NCBI GenBank assembly: GCA_021732745.1
Contig: JAKFUK010000001.1
Span: 1,190,931 to 1,254,930, forward strand
Length of the DNA: 64,000 nt
Reading direction: 5' to 3'
Source: Nevskia sp.
Lineage (GTDB): Bacteria > Pseudomonadota > Gammaproteobacteria > Nevskiales > Nevskiaceae
In this document: positions 42,883 to 51,830 of the stretch, in pieces
How the letters are laid out: each line of letters opens with the position of its first letter
Position numbering within the stretch: the stretch's first letter is position 1
The notes under the pieces: model-generated
Database searches by the model: none
What the model was told of the DNA's origin: nothing
The model's input: only the letters and a program-made list of their open reading frames with translations
Made by a program: the position numbers and the translations under genes

Positions 42883-43584
42883 TCACCACACCGTCCGCTC
42901 GGGCAGCAACCCCTTCAACTCCTCCGCCGTCAGATCGCGCCAGGCCCCGACCTTCAGATTGCCGAGCCGGACATTGATGATCCGCACTCTTTGCAGCCGC
43001 ACCACCTTGTAGTCGAAGGCCGCGCACATCCGGCGTATCTGCCGGTTCAGGCCCTGGGTCAGGATGATCTTGAAGCTGAACTCGCCGAGTGCGTCGATCT
43101 TGCAGGGCTTGGTGCGTTCCTCAAGCTCGGTCAGATAGACGCCGCGACTCATCGCGGTGATGAAGCTCGGCGTCACCGTGCGGTTCACCGTGACCCGGTA
43201 TTCCTTCTCGTGGTTGTTCTCGGACCTGAGAATCTCGTTGACGATGTCGCCGTTGTTGGTCAGCAGGATCAGGCCGTCGGAATCCTTGTCGAGGCGGCCG
43301 ATCGGGAAAATCCGTTCGCGGTGCTTGATGAAATCGACGATGTTGCCGGCGACATGGCGCTCGGTGGTGCAGGTGATGCCGGCCGGCTTGTTCAGCGCCA
43401 GATAGACGTGGGTCGACGCCGCACCGATCGGCTTGCCGTCGACGCAGACGGTATCGCCATCGTTGACCTGGGTGCCGAGCGTTGCCAGTTCACCGTTGAC
43501 CGTGACCCGCCCGGCCTCGATCCAGCCATCAGCACCTCTGCGCGAAGTGACGCCGGTTTCGGCGATGAACTTGTTCAGGCGCAT
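42883..43584 (-). CDS. rluF: 23S rRNA pseudouridine synthase RluF-like
   Basis: 233-residue RsuA/RluB/E/F-family pseudouridine synthase. Seen: an N-terminal S4 domain (MRLNKFIAETGVTSRRGAD), LALNKPAGITCT, the catalytic motif GRLDKDSDGLILLTN with its Asp, and TQGLNRQIRRMCAAFDYKV. The RluF subfamily is favoured by GRLDKDSDGLILLTNNGDI and RRMC; it modifies U2604 of 23S rRNA in E. coli. The C-terminal tail after the core is short. The ATG at 43584 is used. Palindrome D1 lies just upstream. Confidence 0.9.
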   Translation of the reverse strand: MRLNKFIAETGVTSRRGADGWIEAGRVTVNGELATLGTQVNDGDTVCVDGKPIGAASTHVYLALNKPAGITCTTERHVAGNIVDFIKHRERIFPIGRLDKDSDGLILLTNNGDIVNEILRSENNHEKEYRVTVNRTVTPSFITAMSRGVYLTELEERTKPCKIDALGEFSFKIILTQGLNRQIRRMCAAFDYKVVRLQRVRIINVRLGNLKVGAWRDLTAEELKGLLPERTVW

Positions 43585-43588
43585 GTCA

Positions 43589-43660
43589 GTAGGTCGGCAA
43601 TCCCTTGCCGACGACCCCGTTCGATCGAGAGAGCATGTCGGCAAAGGATTGCCGACCTAC
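43589..43660. repeat. Family D palindromic repeat, copy D1
   Basis: The 24-base arms at 43589-43612 (GTAGGTCGGCAATCCCTTGC, continuing CGAC) and 43637-43660 (GTCGGCAAAGGATTGCCGAC, continuing CTAC) match with one mismatch. It is related to D2 at 24041. It begins four bases upstream of the rluF start codon, so it lies over that gene's ribosome-binding region. Confidence 0.9.
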
Positions 43661-43668
43661 GATGATGT

Positions 43669-43947
43669 TCATCCGAAGTAGTGCATCGCGGCCGCCGCAC
43701 CGGTCGCGAAGACGCTCCGGATCACCCGTGCGCTGCGGTCGCGTGGCAGCATCTTGGCGTCGACCTCGTCTTCGGAAAGCCCTTCGCGCTGGTACGTCTC
43801 CTCGCGCTCCTTGCGGGTCACGAAGCGGTCGATGGCACCCGACACCAGCCAGCAGAACACGAAGTAGATGGCGCTGATGAAGCCGAAGGCGACCAAGCTC
43901 ACCAGCAACATGCCCCAGGATGTCAGCGGCTTCAGCCAGCGATCCAT
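43669..43947 (-). CDS. Small membrane protein of unknown function
   Basis: 92 residues. It has two hydrophobic stretches near the N-terminus (WGMLLVSLVAFGFISAIYFV and CWLVSGAI), then a charged RKEREETYQREGLSEDEVD segment. A terminal SVFATGAAAAMHYFG could be a further short helix. I do not recognise the family. The gene lies 9 bp downstream of rimO on the same strand, so they are probably co-transcribed. It starts with ATG. Confidence 0.68.
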   Translation of the reverse strand: MDRWLKPLTSWGMLLVSLVAFGFISAIYFVFCWLVSGAIDRFVTRKEREETYQREGLSEDEVDAKMLPRDRSARVIRSVFATGAAAAMHYFG

Positions 43948-43956
43948 GGGCGGCGT

Positions 43957-45336
43957 TCAGGCCTTGACGACAGTGGCGTATAGATCGTGGGTATCGGCTT
44001 CGGTGACGGTAGCCATTACCCGCGTGCCTGCGCGCAGCTTTGAAGCACCCTTGAGGATCACCCGACCGTCGATTTCCGGCGCATCAGCATGGCTGCGGCC
44101 GATCACCCCTTCCGGGCCGACTTCGTCGATCAGCACTTCGATCACTTTGCCGACCTTCTTCTGCAGCTTCGCTTCGCTGATCGCCGCCTGCCGGGTCATG
44201 AAGCGTTCGAGGCGTTCATCCATCACTTCCTGCGCCACGGCACCGGGCAGTTCATTGGCGGTGGCTCCTTCGACTGGCGAGTAAGTGAAAGCACCCACGC
44301 GATCGAGCTGCGCTTCATCGAGCCAGTCGAGCAGGGTCTGGAATTCGGCTTCGGTTTCGCCGGGGAAGCCGACGATGAAGGTCGAGCGCACGGTCAGCTC
44401 CGGGCAGATCGCCCGCCAGGCTTCCAGGCGACGCAGCGTGTTTTCGGCCGCTGCCGGGCGTTTCATGCGCTTGAGCACGGAAGTCGCAGCGTGCTGGAAC
44501 GGCACGTCGAGATAGGGCAACACCAGACCTTCGGCCATCAGCTCGATGACGCCGTCGACATGCGGATACGGGTAGACGTAGTGCAGGCGCACCCAGGGCT
44601 TGTGGGGCGCGTCGAGATTGGCCAGACCGCGGCAGAGATCGAGCATCCGCGTCTCGTATTCACGCTCGCGGAACGTGCGCTTGGCGTACTTCACGTCGAG
44701 CCCGTAGGCGCTGGTGTCCTGCGAGATCACCAGCAGTTCCTGGACGCCGGCACGGGCCAGTTTCTGGGCTTCGATCAGCACCTCATCGACCGGGCGCGAC
44801 CGCAGCTTGCCGCGCATCGACGGGATGATGCAGAAGCTGCACTTGTGATTGCAGCCCTCGGCGATCTTGACGTAGGCGTAGTGGCGCGGCGTCAGCTTGA
44901 TGCCTTGCGGCGGCAACAAGTCCAGAAACGGGTCGTGCTGCGGCGGCACCGCCAGATGAACCGCGTCCATCACGCCCTTGTAGTCCTGCGGGCCAGTGAT
45001 CGACAGCAGGTCGGGGAATTTGTCGGTTATAAGCTCGCGGCGTGCACCGAGGCAGCCGGTGACGATCACCTTGCCGTTCTCGGCCATCGCATCGCCAATC
45101 GCGTCCAGCGATTCCGCAACCGCCGAGTCGATGAAGCCGCAGGTATTGACGATCACCACGTCGGCCGAATCGTAGTTGCCGACGGTTTCGTAACCTTCGG
45201 CGCGCAGCTGGGTCAGGATGCGTTCGGAATCGACCAGCGCCTTCGGGCAGCCCAGCGACACGAAGCCGACCTTCGGGGCGGACTTCGGCACGACGACGGC
45301 GGGTTTGCGACGGGGACGAGCAGCAGCGACGGGCAT
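43957..45336 (-). CDS. rimO: Ribosomal protein S12 methylthiotransferase RimO
   Basis: 459-residue radical SAM methylthiotransferase modifying the conserved Asp of ribosomal protein S12. Seen: the N-terminal MTTase domain with [16 protein letters not shown] and NTCGFIDSA (first cluster Cys), TGCLGARRE, the radical SAM motif [16 protein letters not shown] (CX3CX2C), then a C-terminal TRAM domain with [11 protein letters not shown] and [17 protein letters not shown]. The ATG at 45336 gives an N-terminal Arg/Pro-rich extension of about 25 residues before the domain. Confidence 0.96.
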   Translation of the reverse strand: MPVAAARPRRKPAVVVPKSAPKVGFVSLGCPKALVDSERILTQLRAEGYETVGNYDSADVVIVNTCGFIDSAVAESLDAIGDAMAENGKVIVTGCLGARRELITDKFPDLLSITGPQDYKGVMDAVHLAVPPQHDPFLDLLPPQGIKLTPRHYAYVKIAEGCNHKCSFCIIPSMRGKLRSRPVDEVLIEAQKLARAGVQELLVISQDTSAYGLDVKYAKRTFREREYETRMLDLCRGLANLDAPHKPWVRLHYVYPYPHVDGVIELMAEGLVLPYLDVPFQHAATSVLKRMKRPAAAENTLRRLEAWRAICPELTVRSTFIVGFPGETEAEFQTLLDWLDEAQLDRVGAFTYSPVEGATANELPGAVAQEVMDERLERFMTRQAAISEAKLQKKVGKVIEVLIDEVGPEGVIGRSHADAPEIDGRVILKGASKLRAGTRVMATVTEADTHDLYATVVKA

Positions 45337-45403
45337 GGAAGCACCGGGACCAAGCGGGGGAACCGGCATTTTACCTGTTCGCAACCAGCGGCCTGCGGGG
45401 GCG

Positions 45404-46492
45404 CTACTTCGGCTGCTCCGCCGCCAGCTCCTCCTTCGGCAGCCAATACCAGCAATCGGCGGCACTGATCGCCAGCTTCAGGTCGTCCTTCGCCGTGTTC
45501 AGCACGTTGGGCCGCTGCACGCCGGGCAGGAAGCGCAGGTCGTAGATTTCCGAACAGCCCTCGGTGAAACGCATCAGGCCGCGCTGGCGGCCGCTGGCGA
45601 GGTCGATGATGGCGACGCCGCAGACCAGCTCCGCATGCCGATCGGCCACCGGCATGCCGCCGAACACCTTGCGCTCGCGAATCTGGCACAGGCCCACCAG
45701 CGCGCAGCCGCCGACAAAGGTCAGCCCGCGCAGATAGGCCGGGAGTTCGCAAACCACCTCGGCACGGCCGTCGCTGCCGACCTTCAGCAACTGTCCCTCG
45801 CCGGAGTTCAGCAGCCACAGCGCGCCGTCATGCCAACGCGGCGAGTGCGGCATGGCCAGACCGGCGAGCACGGTTTCCTGGCTGTCGACGTCGATCACCA
45901 CCCCACCCTTGTGCTTGGCCTCGCGCCAGCCCTGCGGCGTGTTGGTGGTGCCGAGTGCGGTGACAAACGCCGGACGATCGTCGCGCACCGCCAGCCCATT
46001 CAGGTGGCAGCGGTCCTCGGGGGCCAGATCGTCGATGAAGCGTGGCCGCCAGCGCGCTTCAAAGCTGGCGTCGACGCTCGGCACGCACAGGCAGGACAGC
46101 CGCGTGTTGACCATCCACAGCTCGTTGCCGGCATAAGCCAGATCGTGGATCTGGAGATCCGGCAGGTGGTATTCGAGATGCGGCAGGTACAGCGCGTCGT
46201 AGCGGTTGGGGGCCAGATAGCCGGGTGCGAGTGCCGCCGAATTCGCGAACAGGAACAAGCTGTTGCGGGTGGCCAGCGCCATGCGCTGACCATTGACATC
46301 AAGCCCCATCGGGCGGTCGAAGGCGCGCGGCAGGAAGCTGACCTGACGGCCGTTCCAGCCGACCATGAACAGCCGCCCAGCTTGATAGGTGCTGATCGCC
46401 AGCGAGCCGCAGCTGGCCGCCAGCCATTCGGCGAAGCCGGCGTCGACGCTGCACTTGAGGGTTTCGGGCGGGCTGATGGGTGGTGTCGACAT
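45404..46492 (-). CDS. TIGR03032-family protein, beta-propeller-like
   Basis: 362-residue protein matching my memory of TIGR03032. Seen: [98 protein letters not shown], and [21 protein letters not shown]. Repeated W/D-G strands suggest a propeller. It often appears near glycosyl or peptide-modifying clusters; its function is unknown. There is no signal peptide. The gene ends 67 bp upstream of rimO and is divergent from the exported protein gene. Confidence 0.85.
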   Translation of the reverse strand: MSTPPISPPETLKCSVDAGFAEWLAASCGSLAISTYQAGRLFMVGWNGRQVSFLPRAFDRPMGLDVNGQRMALATRNSLFLFANSAALAPGYLAPNRYDALYLPHLEYHLPDLQIHDLAYAGNELWMVNTRLSCLCVPSVDASFEARWRPRFIDDLAPEDRCHLNGLAVRDDRPAFVTALGTTNTPQGWREAKHKGGVVIDVDSQETVLAGLAMPHSPRWHDGALWLLNSGEGQLLKVGSDGRAEVVCELPAYLRGLTFVGGCALVGLCQIRERKVFGGMPVADRHAELVCGVAIIDLASGRQRGLMRFTEGCSEIYDLRFLPGVQRPNVLNTAKDDLKLAISAADCWYWLPKEELAAEQPK

Positions 46493-46663
46493 CGACTGGG
46501 GCTCGGGGCGAGGAAGCCCGGAGTATCGCCGAGCCGCCGTCGTGATCGCTGCCGCTGCGATCTCAGTGCGGTGCGATGGCAGTCACCAGACTTGATCGTC
46601 AACTTTTTTTTTCCGCCGTCGGCTGGCTATGCTCGCGACTCCACCCCCGTCGAGCATCGCCCT

Positions 46664-48001
46664 GTGACCGACCGCACCGCCGCCCGCCTGACTTCGACCC
46701 GCCACCACGACCGCATTCGCGCGGCCATTCCCGCAGCCATCTGCGGCCTGCTGCTGGCAGGACCGGCGTTCGCGGCCCCCGGCGCGCCGATCGGCTCGCG
46801 CATCGAAGTGCATCCGGCCACGGCCCTGCCGGGCATCGCCAGCAATTCGGCCGGCGAGTTCGTGGTGACCTGGGTGACGACAACGGGTGGCACCGTGATG
46901 GCGCAGCGCTATGACGCGAACGGCGTGGCAGCGAGCGACGCTTTCCTGGTCGGCATCAATTCGGCGAACCGTGCGCCCAGCGTGGCGATGAACGCCAGCG
47001 GCAGCTTCGTGGTGTCGTGGACCACGCCGCGAACCACGGTTTTGCCGCTGCTGCTGGGCGTGGTCACACGCCCCGGTCAGGTCATGGCCCGTCGTTACGC
47101 GGCCGGCGGCGTGCCGCTCGGCGAAGCTTTCGAGGTCGCGCCGCTTGGCGATGAAACCGACGTCGCCATCGACGATGACGGCGACTGCGTCGTCGCCTGG
47201 GCAGAGAATGGCAATCGCGGCAGCGTCAGCCTGTTCGTGCCACTTGGCTATCTGGCGCTGCGCGATCTCGATGTGCGCTTCGCCGGCGTCGATCAGATCG
47301 CCGTGCGTCGCTACTCGGCCGATGGCAGCGCGTTCCCACCGGTGACCGTTGACCGCCAGATCGAACTGCTCGGTCGCGGTGCAGCCGGCGTGTCGGTCGC
47401 AATGGACGCCGATGGCGACCACGCCGTGGTCTGGTCGCGGCGCATCGGGCGCGAGCGCAGCCAGATCATCGCTCAGCGCTTCAATGCCGATGGCAATGCT
47501 GCCGGCCGCGAACGGACCGTCAACAGCAACCCGGTGACTGGCCGCGACACCATTTCCGGCCCGGATGCGGCGATGTCGCCGGACGGCACGCTGGCGGTGA
47601 CCTGGGCACCGGCGCTGAATTTTTCGCCGAGCGGCTCGGCGCGCATCGCTGTATTCGCGCCGGACAACACGGTCCGGGTGGCGGAATTTGCGGCGGCCGA
47701 TGGCAACGGCAACTTGAGCGTACTGCCGAAGATCGCCATCAGCGGCACCGGCGACCTGCGCATCGCCGCTGGCAGCAGCGGCGGCCTGACCTTGTTCCCG
47801 CCGCTGCAAACGCGCCTGTTCGCCGACAACGGCGCGCCGCTGACGGTAACCACGCGGGTGCTGCCGGTGCCGATGGACACCCTCGCGAATATCTCCGCGA
47901 TTTCGGTGGACGGTGCCGGACGCGCCGCCATCGCCCACGTCTTCTTCCCCGGCGACGCGACCGGCGGACGGCTCAGCGTGCAGCGCTTCGCCGGGCGCTG
48001 A
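46664..48001 (+). CDS. Exported beta-repeat protein of unknown function
   Basis: 445 residues from a GTG start. It has an N-terminal signal peptide (AAIPAAICGLLLAGPAFA, cleaved near residue 38), then repeats of about 50-60 residues containing FVVTWVTTTG, FVVSWTTP, CVVAWAENG, HAVVWSRR and LAVTWAP, each with VMAQRYDANG or IIAQRFNADG-like turns. This pattern indicates a secreted propeller of FG-GAP/YVTN-like type. The frame is open far upstream but antisense to the neighbouring gene. No enzymatic motif was found. Confidence 0.75.
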   Translation: MTDRTAARLTSTRHHDRIRAAIPAAICGLLLAGPAFAAPGAPIGSRIEVHPATALPGIASNSAGEFVVTWVTTTGGTVMAQRYDANGVAASDAFLVGINSANRAPSVAMNASGSFVVSWTTPRTTVLPLLLGVVTRPGQVMARRYAAGGVPLGEAFEVAPLGDETDVAIDDDGDCVVAWAENGNRGSVSLFVPLGYLALRDLDVRFAGVDQIAVRRYSADGSAFPPVTVDRQIELLGRGAAGVSVAMDADGDHAVVWSRRIGRERSQIIAQRFNADGNAAGRERTVNSNPVTGRDTISGPDAAMSPDGTLAVTWAPALNFSPSGSARIAVFAPDNTVRVAEFAAADGNGNLSVLPKIAISGTGDLRIAAGSSGGLTLFPPLQTRLFADNGAPLTVTTRVLPVPMDTLANISAISVDGAGRAAIAHVFFPGDATGGRLSVQRFAGR

Positions 48002-48015
48002 ACCGGGCGCACTAC

Positions 48016-48888
48016 CTACTGCGGCTGCTGGTCGAGCAGTTCGATCAGCAGCCCGGCACAGCGCGGGTAATCGCTCCAGATCAGGAAGTGATCGTGGTCC
48101 GGCAGGCGGATCACCCGGGTGTTCGGCCTCGGCAGCTTGGCTTCCGCCCAGTCGGCGGTGCGCGGGTCGACCAGGGTGTCCTTGCCGCCCTGCACCACGA
48201 TCAGCGGCATCCTGAGTCGTGACCAGTCCGGCTCGATCTCCGCCAGTTCCGCGGCCAGCGGCATGATTTCGGCGTTCGAGTTGTAGAGATCGTCATCCGC
48301 AAACTGCCGCTGCACCCAGGTGCCGGCAAGCGCGCGCGCCAGCCAGGTATCGGCCAGATGGTTGAACCAGCGGGGGTTTTCGTACTTTGCGGCGATCGAC
48401 GGCGCGATCATCACCACGCCGGCCACGCGATCCGGGTAGTCCATCGCCAGCTTGGCGGCGATCGGCCCGCCGAGGGAATGGCCGACGACCCAGGTTTTCG
48501 CCTCGCCTGCCCGACCCAGCAGCGGTGCCAGCAGCCGCGACTGCTCGGCCAGTGACGGCACCATGTCGCCTCGTCCGGAGTCGCCGAAACCGGGGCGATC
48601 GACGGCGATCAGCGTGGCCCGCGCTTGCAGGCGCGGATCAGCGAGGTAACGCCCCCAGTTGTCCCATTGTCCCGGCGTGCCGTGCAGGAACAGCAGCCGC
48701 GCTGGTCCGCCGGGCATCTGCACGGCGTGGACCCGACGGTCATCGACGGTGTAGTCGACCGCAACGGGTCTGGGCTCGGCCGGAAAGCGCTGGAGAATGC
48801 GCAGGTCCGGCTGCGGCTCGGTGGACCGCGACGGCTGCGCGCAAGCGCTGAGCAGGGCCAGCGCCAGCGCTGGCAGCAGTCGCGGCAT
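48016..48888 (-). CDS. Alpha/beta hydrolase lipoprotein
   Basis: 290-residue exported lipoprotein hydrolase: lipobox LLSAC with the lipidated Cys near residue 16. Seen: RLLFLHGTPGQWDNW (oxyanion), VVGHSLGGPIAAKL (nucleophile Ser), VQGGKDTLVDP (Asp) and LPDHDHFLIWSD (His). It resembles the general esterase/lipase group; the substrate is unknown. It starts with ATG. The acyltransferase gene upstream ends 6 bp before its start on the same strand, so a lipid role is conceivable. Confidence 0.87.
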   Translation of the reverse strand: MPRLLPALALALLSACAQPSRSTEPQPDLRILQRFPAEPRPVAVDYTVDDRRVHAVQMPGGPARLLFLHGTPGQWDNWGRYLADPRLQARATLIAVDRPGFGDSGRGDMVPSLAEQSRLLAPLLGRAGEAKTWVVGHSLGGPIAAKLAMDYPDRVAGVVMIAPSIAAKYENPRWFNHLADTWLARALAGTWVQRQFADDDLYNSNAEIMPLAAELAEIEPDWSRLRMPLIVVQGGKDTLVDPRTADWAEAKLPRPNTRVIRLPDHDHFLIWSDYPRCAGLLIELLDQQPQ

Positions 48889-48894
48889 GCCGAC

Positions 48895-49800
48895 TCAGCC
48901 CGGTCCGGCGGCGCTGAGCAATTCGCCGACTCTTTGGTCCTTCTGAGCCCACATGTCGGCGATCCAGCCCTGGAAACGCTTGCGAAACTCCTTGTCGGTC
49001 TCGTAGCTGCCGACATACATCTCGTGCGGAATGGTGATCTGGCGCACTTCGACGATCACTTCGGGCACCCGGCAGCACATGAAATCCCAGAAACCGCGAG
49101 CACCACCCGGATAGACGATGGTGACGTCGAGCAGGGAGTTGATGTTTTCGCCCAGCGCCTTGATCGCCAGCGCGAAGCCGCCGGATTTCGGCTTCAGCAG
49201 ATGGGTGTACGGCGAGCGGGTGTCGGCATGCTTGACCTTGGTGAAGCGAGTGCCCTCAAGGAAATTCAGGATTGTCACCGGAATGTTCTGATAACGCTCG
49301 CAGACCTTCTTCGTGGTCTCGAAATCCTTGCCGCGCATCTCCGGGTGCTTGGCCAGATACTTCGAGGAATAGCGCTTCATGAACGGGTAATCCAGCGCCC
49401 ACCAGCACAGGCCGAGCACCGGCACCCAGATCAGTTCCTGCTTGATGAAGAACTTGAAGAACGGCGCGCGACGATCGAACGCCTTCATCAGCACGTAGAT
49501 GTCGTTCCAGCTCTGGTGGTTGGAGCTGACCAGGTACTGGCCGTTCATGTTCAGCTTGTCGACGCCGCGAATCGTCCACTTGGTCGGCAGCAGCACGTCG
49601 CCGAGCAGGGTGTTGACTGCCGCCCAATACTGGCCGGACCAGGCCGAGGCGCGCGAAAAGAAATCACGCAGGCCGCGAATCGGCGATATCAGTTTGAACA
49701 CCGCGAAAATCAGCAGCGGCGTGGCCCAGAACAGCGTGTTGACGACCAGCAGCATCATCATCAGCGCCCCGCTCAGCGGGCCGGGCAGGTATCGCAGCAT
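48895..49800 (-). CDS. YihG-like lysophospholipid acyltransferase
   Basis: 301-residue membrane acyltransferase of the LPLAT superfamily, YihG group. Seen: an N-terminal membrane helix, SSNHQSWNDIYVLM (catalytic HX4D), FFKFFIKQELIWVPVLGLCWWALDYPFMKRY, and FLEGTRFT (acceptor motif). In E. coli YihG acylates lysophosphatidic acid. It starts with ATG; a lipoprotein hydrolase follows at 6 bp. It is the third LPLAT-type acyltransferase function encoded here, besides OlsA and the OlsB partner. Confidence 0.9.
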   Translation of the reverse strand: MLRYLPGPLSGALMMMLLVVNTLFWATPLLIFAVFKLISPIRGLRDFFSRASAWSGQYWAAVNTLLGDVLLPTKWTIRGVDKLNMNGQYLVSSNHQSWNDIYVLMKAFDRRAPFFKFFIKQELIWVPVLGLCWWALDYPFMKRYSSKYLAKHPEMRGKDFETTKKVCERYQNIPVTILNFLEGTRFTKVKHADTRSPYTHLLKPKSGGFALAIKALGENINSLLDVTIVYPGGARGFWDFMCCRVPEVIVEVRQITIPHEMYVGSYETDKEFRKRFQGWIADMWAQKDQRVGELLSAAGPG

Positions 49801-49920
49801 CAGCGGGATCTCCTCAAGGTGGGCTCATGCCGGGGTGGGCCTCGCGGTCACGGCGCGGCGCGCGCAGCCCGGCAGTGACGCAAGCACGAACGGGATGATC
49901 GGGATGAAACGCATGCCGCC

Positions 49921-51612
49921 TCATTTGCCAGCGAACGCCTCGGCAGGCTCCTCGGCGGGCCAATAGTTTGGCACGCTGCGTTCGAGCGCCGCATCCTGGA
50001 GGATCAGATCGGCGGCGCGCTCGGCGATCATCGTGGTCGGGGCATTGGTGTTGCCGCCGATCAGGGTCGGCATGATCGAGGCGTCCACCACCCGCAGGCG
50101 CTCCACGCCGTGCACGCGCAGCCGGTGATCGACCACGGCCTGTGCATCGCGACCCATCTTGCAGCTGCCGACCGGGTGATAGACGGTTTCCGCCTTGGCG
50201 CGGATGTAGGCGCGAATCTCATCGTCGCTCTGCACCTTGATCCCCGGTTCCAGTTCGTCGACCGCATGCTTCGCCATCGCCGGCTGGTTCAGCACCTCGC
50301 GGGCCTTGCGGAAGCCGGCGACCAGCGCGTCCATGTCGCGCTCGGTGGCCAGGTAATTGGCTTCGATCAGCGGCGGCGTCTTCGGATCAGCATCGCGCAG
50401 GCGAATCCGGCCACGGCTTTCCGGGCGCAGGAAGCAGGTCATCAAGGTGTAGGCGTAGTGCTTGAACAGCGGTGCCAGCTGCTGGCCGTGGTGTGCGTAG
50501 ACGAACGGCACCAGATGCCATTGCAGGTCGGGAATCGTCTGCGTGTCGTCGCTCTTGATGAAGCCGCCGGCCTGAGCGAAGTTCGAGGTCAGCTCGCCGC
50601 GACGGCCAATGAGGTAGCGCAGCAGGTTGATCGCCGATTTCAGCAGGCCCAGCGGCCGCAGGCTGATCGAATGGCGGGTCTTCTCGCGCATGGTGATGTG
50701 GATGTCGAGATGATCCTGCAGGTTCTCGCCGACACCGGGCAGCTCCTGCACCTGCGGGATCGCGTGGCGCGCGAGTTCCGCCTTCGGGCCGATGCCGGAC
50801 AGCAGCAGCAACTGCGGCGAGCCGATGGCACCGGCACTCAGGATCACTTCGCTGCGCGCCTTGATGTCGTGGATGCGGCCGCCCTTCACATAGCGCAGGC
50901 CGACGGCGCGCTTGCCGTCGAACAGCACGCGGGCGGCGTGGGCGTCGGTGATGATGGTCAGGTTCTCGCGGCCTTTGGCAGCCGTCAGATAGGCGCGGGC
51001 ATTGCTGCAACGCTGGCCGTTCTTCTGCATCGTGTGATACAGCCCGACGCCTTCCTGCTGCGCGCCGTTGAAGTCGTCGGTGAGCTTGTGACCGGCCTGC
51101 TGGCCGGCGTCCAGAAACGCGTGCATCAGCGGATTGACGTAGCGCGGCTCCGCGACATTCAGCGGCCCGTCGACACCGTGAAACGAGCGGCCGTCGTCGA
51201 CCTTGTCGATCGCCTCGAAGTGTTCCATGCGCCGGAAGTACGGCAGCACGTCCTTGTAACTCCAGCCGTCGTTGCCCAGGCTGGCCCAGTGGTCGTAATC
51301 CCAAGCGTGGCCGCGGATGTAGCACATGGCATTGATCGACGACGAACCACCCAGCGTGCGGCCGCGCGGCCAGAACATCGGCCGATTGCCGCAGTTCGGC
51401 TCGGGCGCAGTCCAGAACTGCCAGTTCAGCACTTTCGAGCGGACCACCGGAATCAGCCCGGCCGGCATGTGGATGAACGGACTGCGATCCGCCGGCCCGG
51501 CCTCGACCAGACAGACCTGCCACTTGCCGCTGGCGCTCAGGCGGTTGGCGAGGACGCAACCCGCCGAGCCGCCGCCGGCGATCACGAAATCGAAGGTCGT
51601 CTGCTTGCTCAC
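49921..51612 (-). CDS. GMC-family oxidoreductase, choline dehydrogenase-like
   Basis: 563-residue flavoprotein of the GMC family. Seen: the N-terminal FAD fold FVIAGGGSAGCVLANRLSAS, the signature WPRGRTLGGSSSINAMCYIR, LSAGAIGSPQLLLLSGIGP, and the C-terminal active-site YHPVGSCKMG and VVDASIMPTLIGGNTNAPT. The choline-dehydrogenase/alcohol dehydrogenase AlkJ type is favoured; the alcohol substrate is unknown. The GTG at 51612 has a GGAAG site upstream; further upstream open frame has no support. It is divergent from the secretion ATPase gene. Confidence 0.93.
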   Translation of the reverse strand: MSKQTTFDFVIAGGGSAGCVLANRLSASGKWQVCLVEAGPADRSPFIHMPAGLIPVVRSKVLNWQFWTAPEPNCGNRPMFWPRGRTLGGSSSINAMCYIRGHAWDYDHWASLGNDGWSYKDVLPYFRRMEHFEAIDKVDDGRSFHGVDGPLNVAEPRYVNPLMHAFLDAGQQAGHKLTDDFNGAQQEGVGLYHTMQKNGQRCSNARAYLTAAKGRENLTIITDAHAARVLFDGKRAVGLRYVKGGRIHDIKARSEVILSAGAIGSPQLLLLSGIGPKAELARHAIPQVQELPGVGENLQDHLDIHITMREKTRHSISLRPLGLLKSAINLLRYLIGRRGELTSNFAQAGGFIKSDDTQTIPDLQWHLVPFVYAHHGQQLAPLFKHYAYTLMTCFLRPESRGRIRLRDADPKTPPLIEANYLATERDMDALVAGFRKAREVLNQPAMAKHAVDELEPGIKVQSDDEIRAYIRAKAETVYHPVGSCKMGRDAQAVVDHRLRVHGVERLRVVDASIMPTLIGGNTNAPTTMIAERAADLILQDAALERSVPNYWPAEEPAEAFAGK

Positions 51613-51830
51613 GACGAATGCTTCCCGGCGAGCGGCCGAAGGCCATGAACCACGAAAACGAAAGTCTTTGTATCGTTCATCCAGACGTCCTCGTCGAAGG
51701 CGCTGCTGACGATTCGGAACAAACCGTAATCGGTCGTTCCACGCAGCGCGGTTTGCGAATTGGACGATCAGTCTATTAGCTCGAATTGCAGGCGTCACCC
51801 CGTGTAACGCTGATTTCCCAAGAGTCCGAG

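Noticed and set aside
45218..46663. Upstream extension of the exported beta-repeat protein
   Set aside because: It runs antisense through the TIGR03032-like gene; a signal peptide begins at the GTG at 46664.
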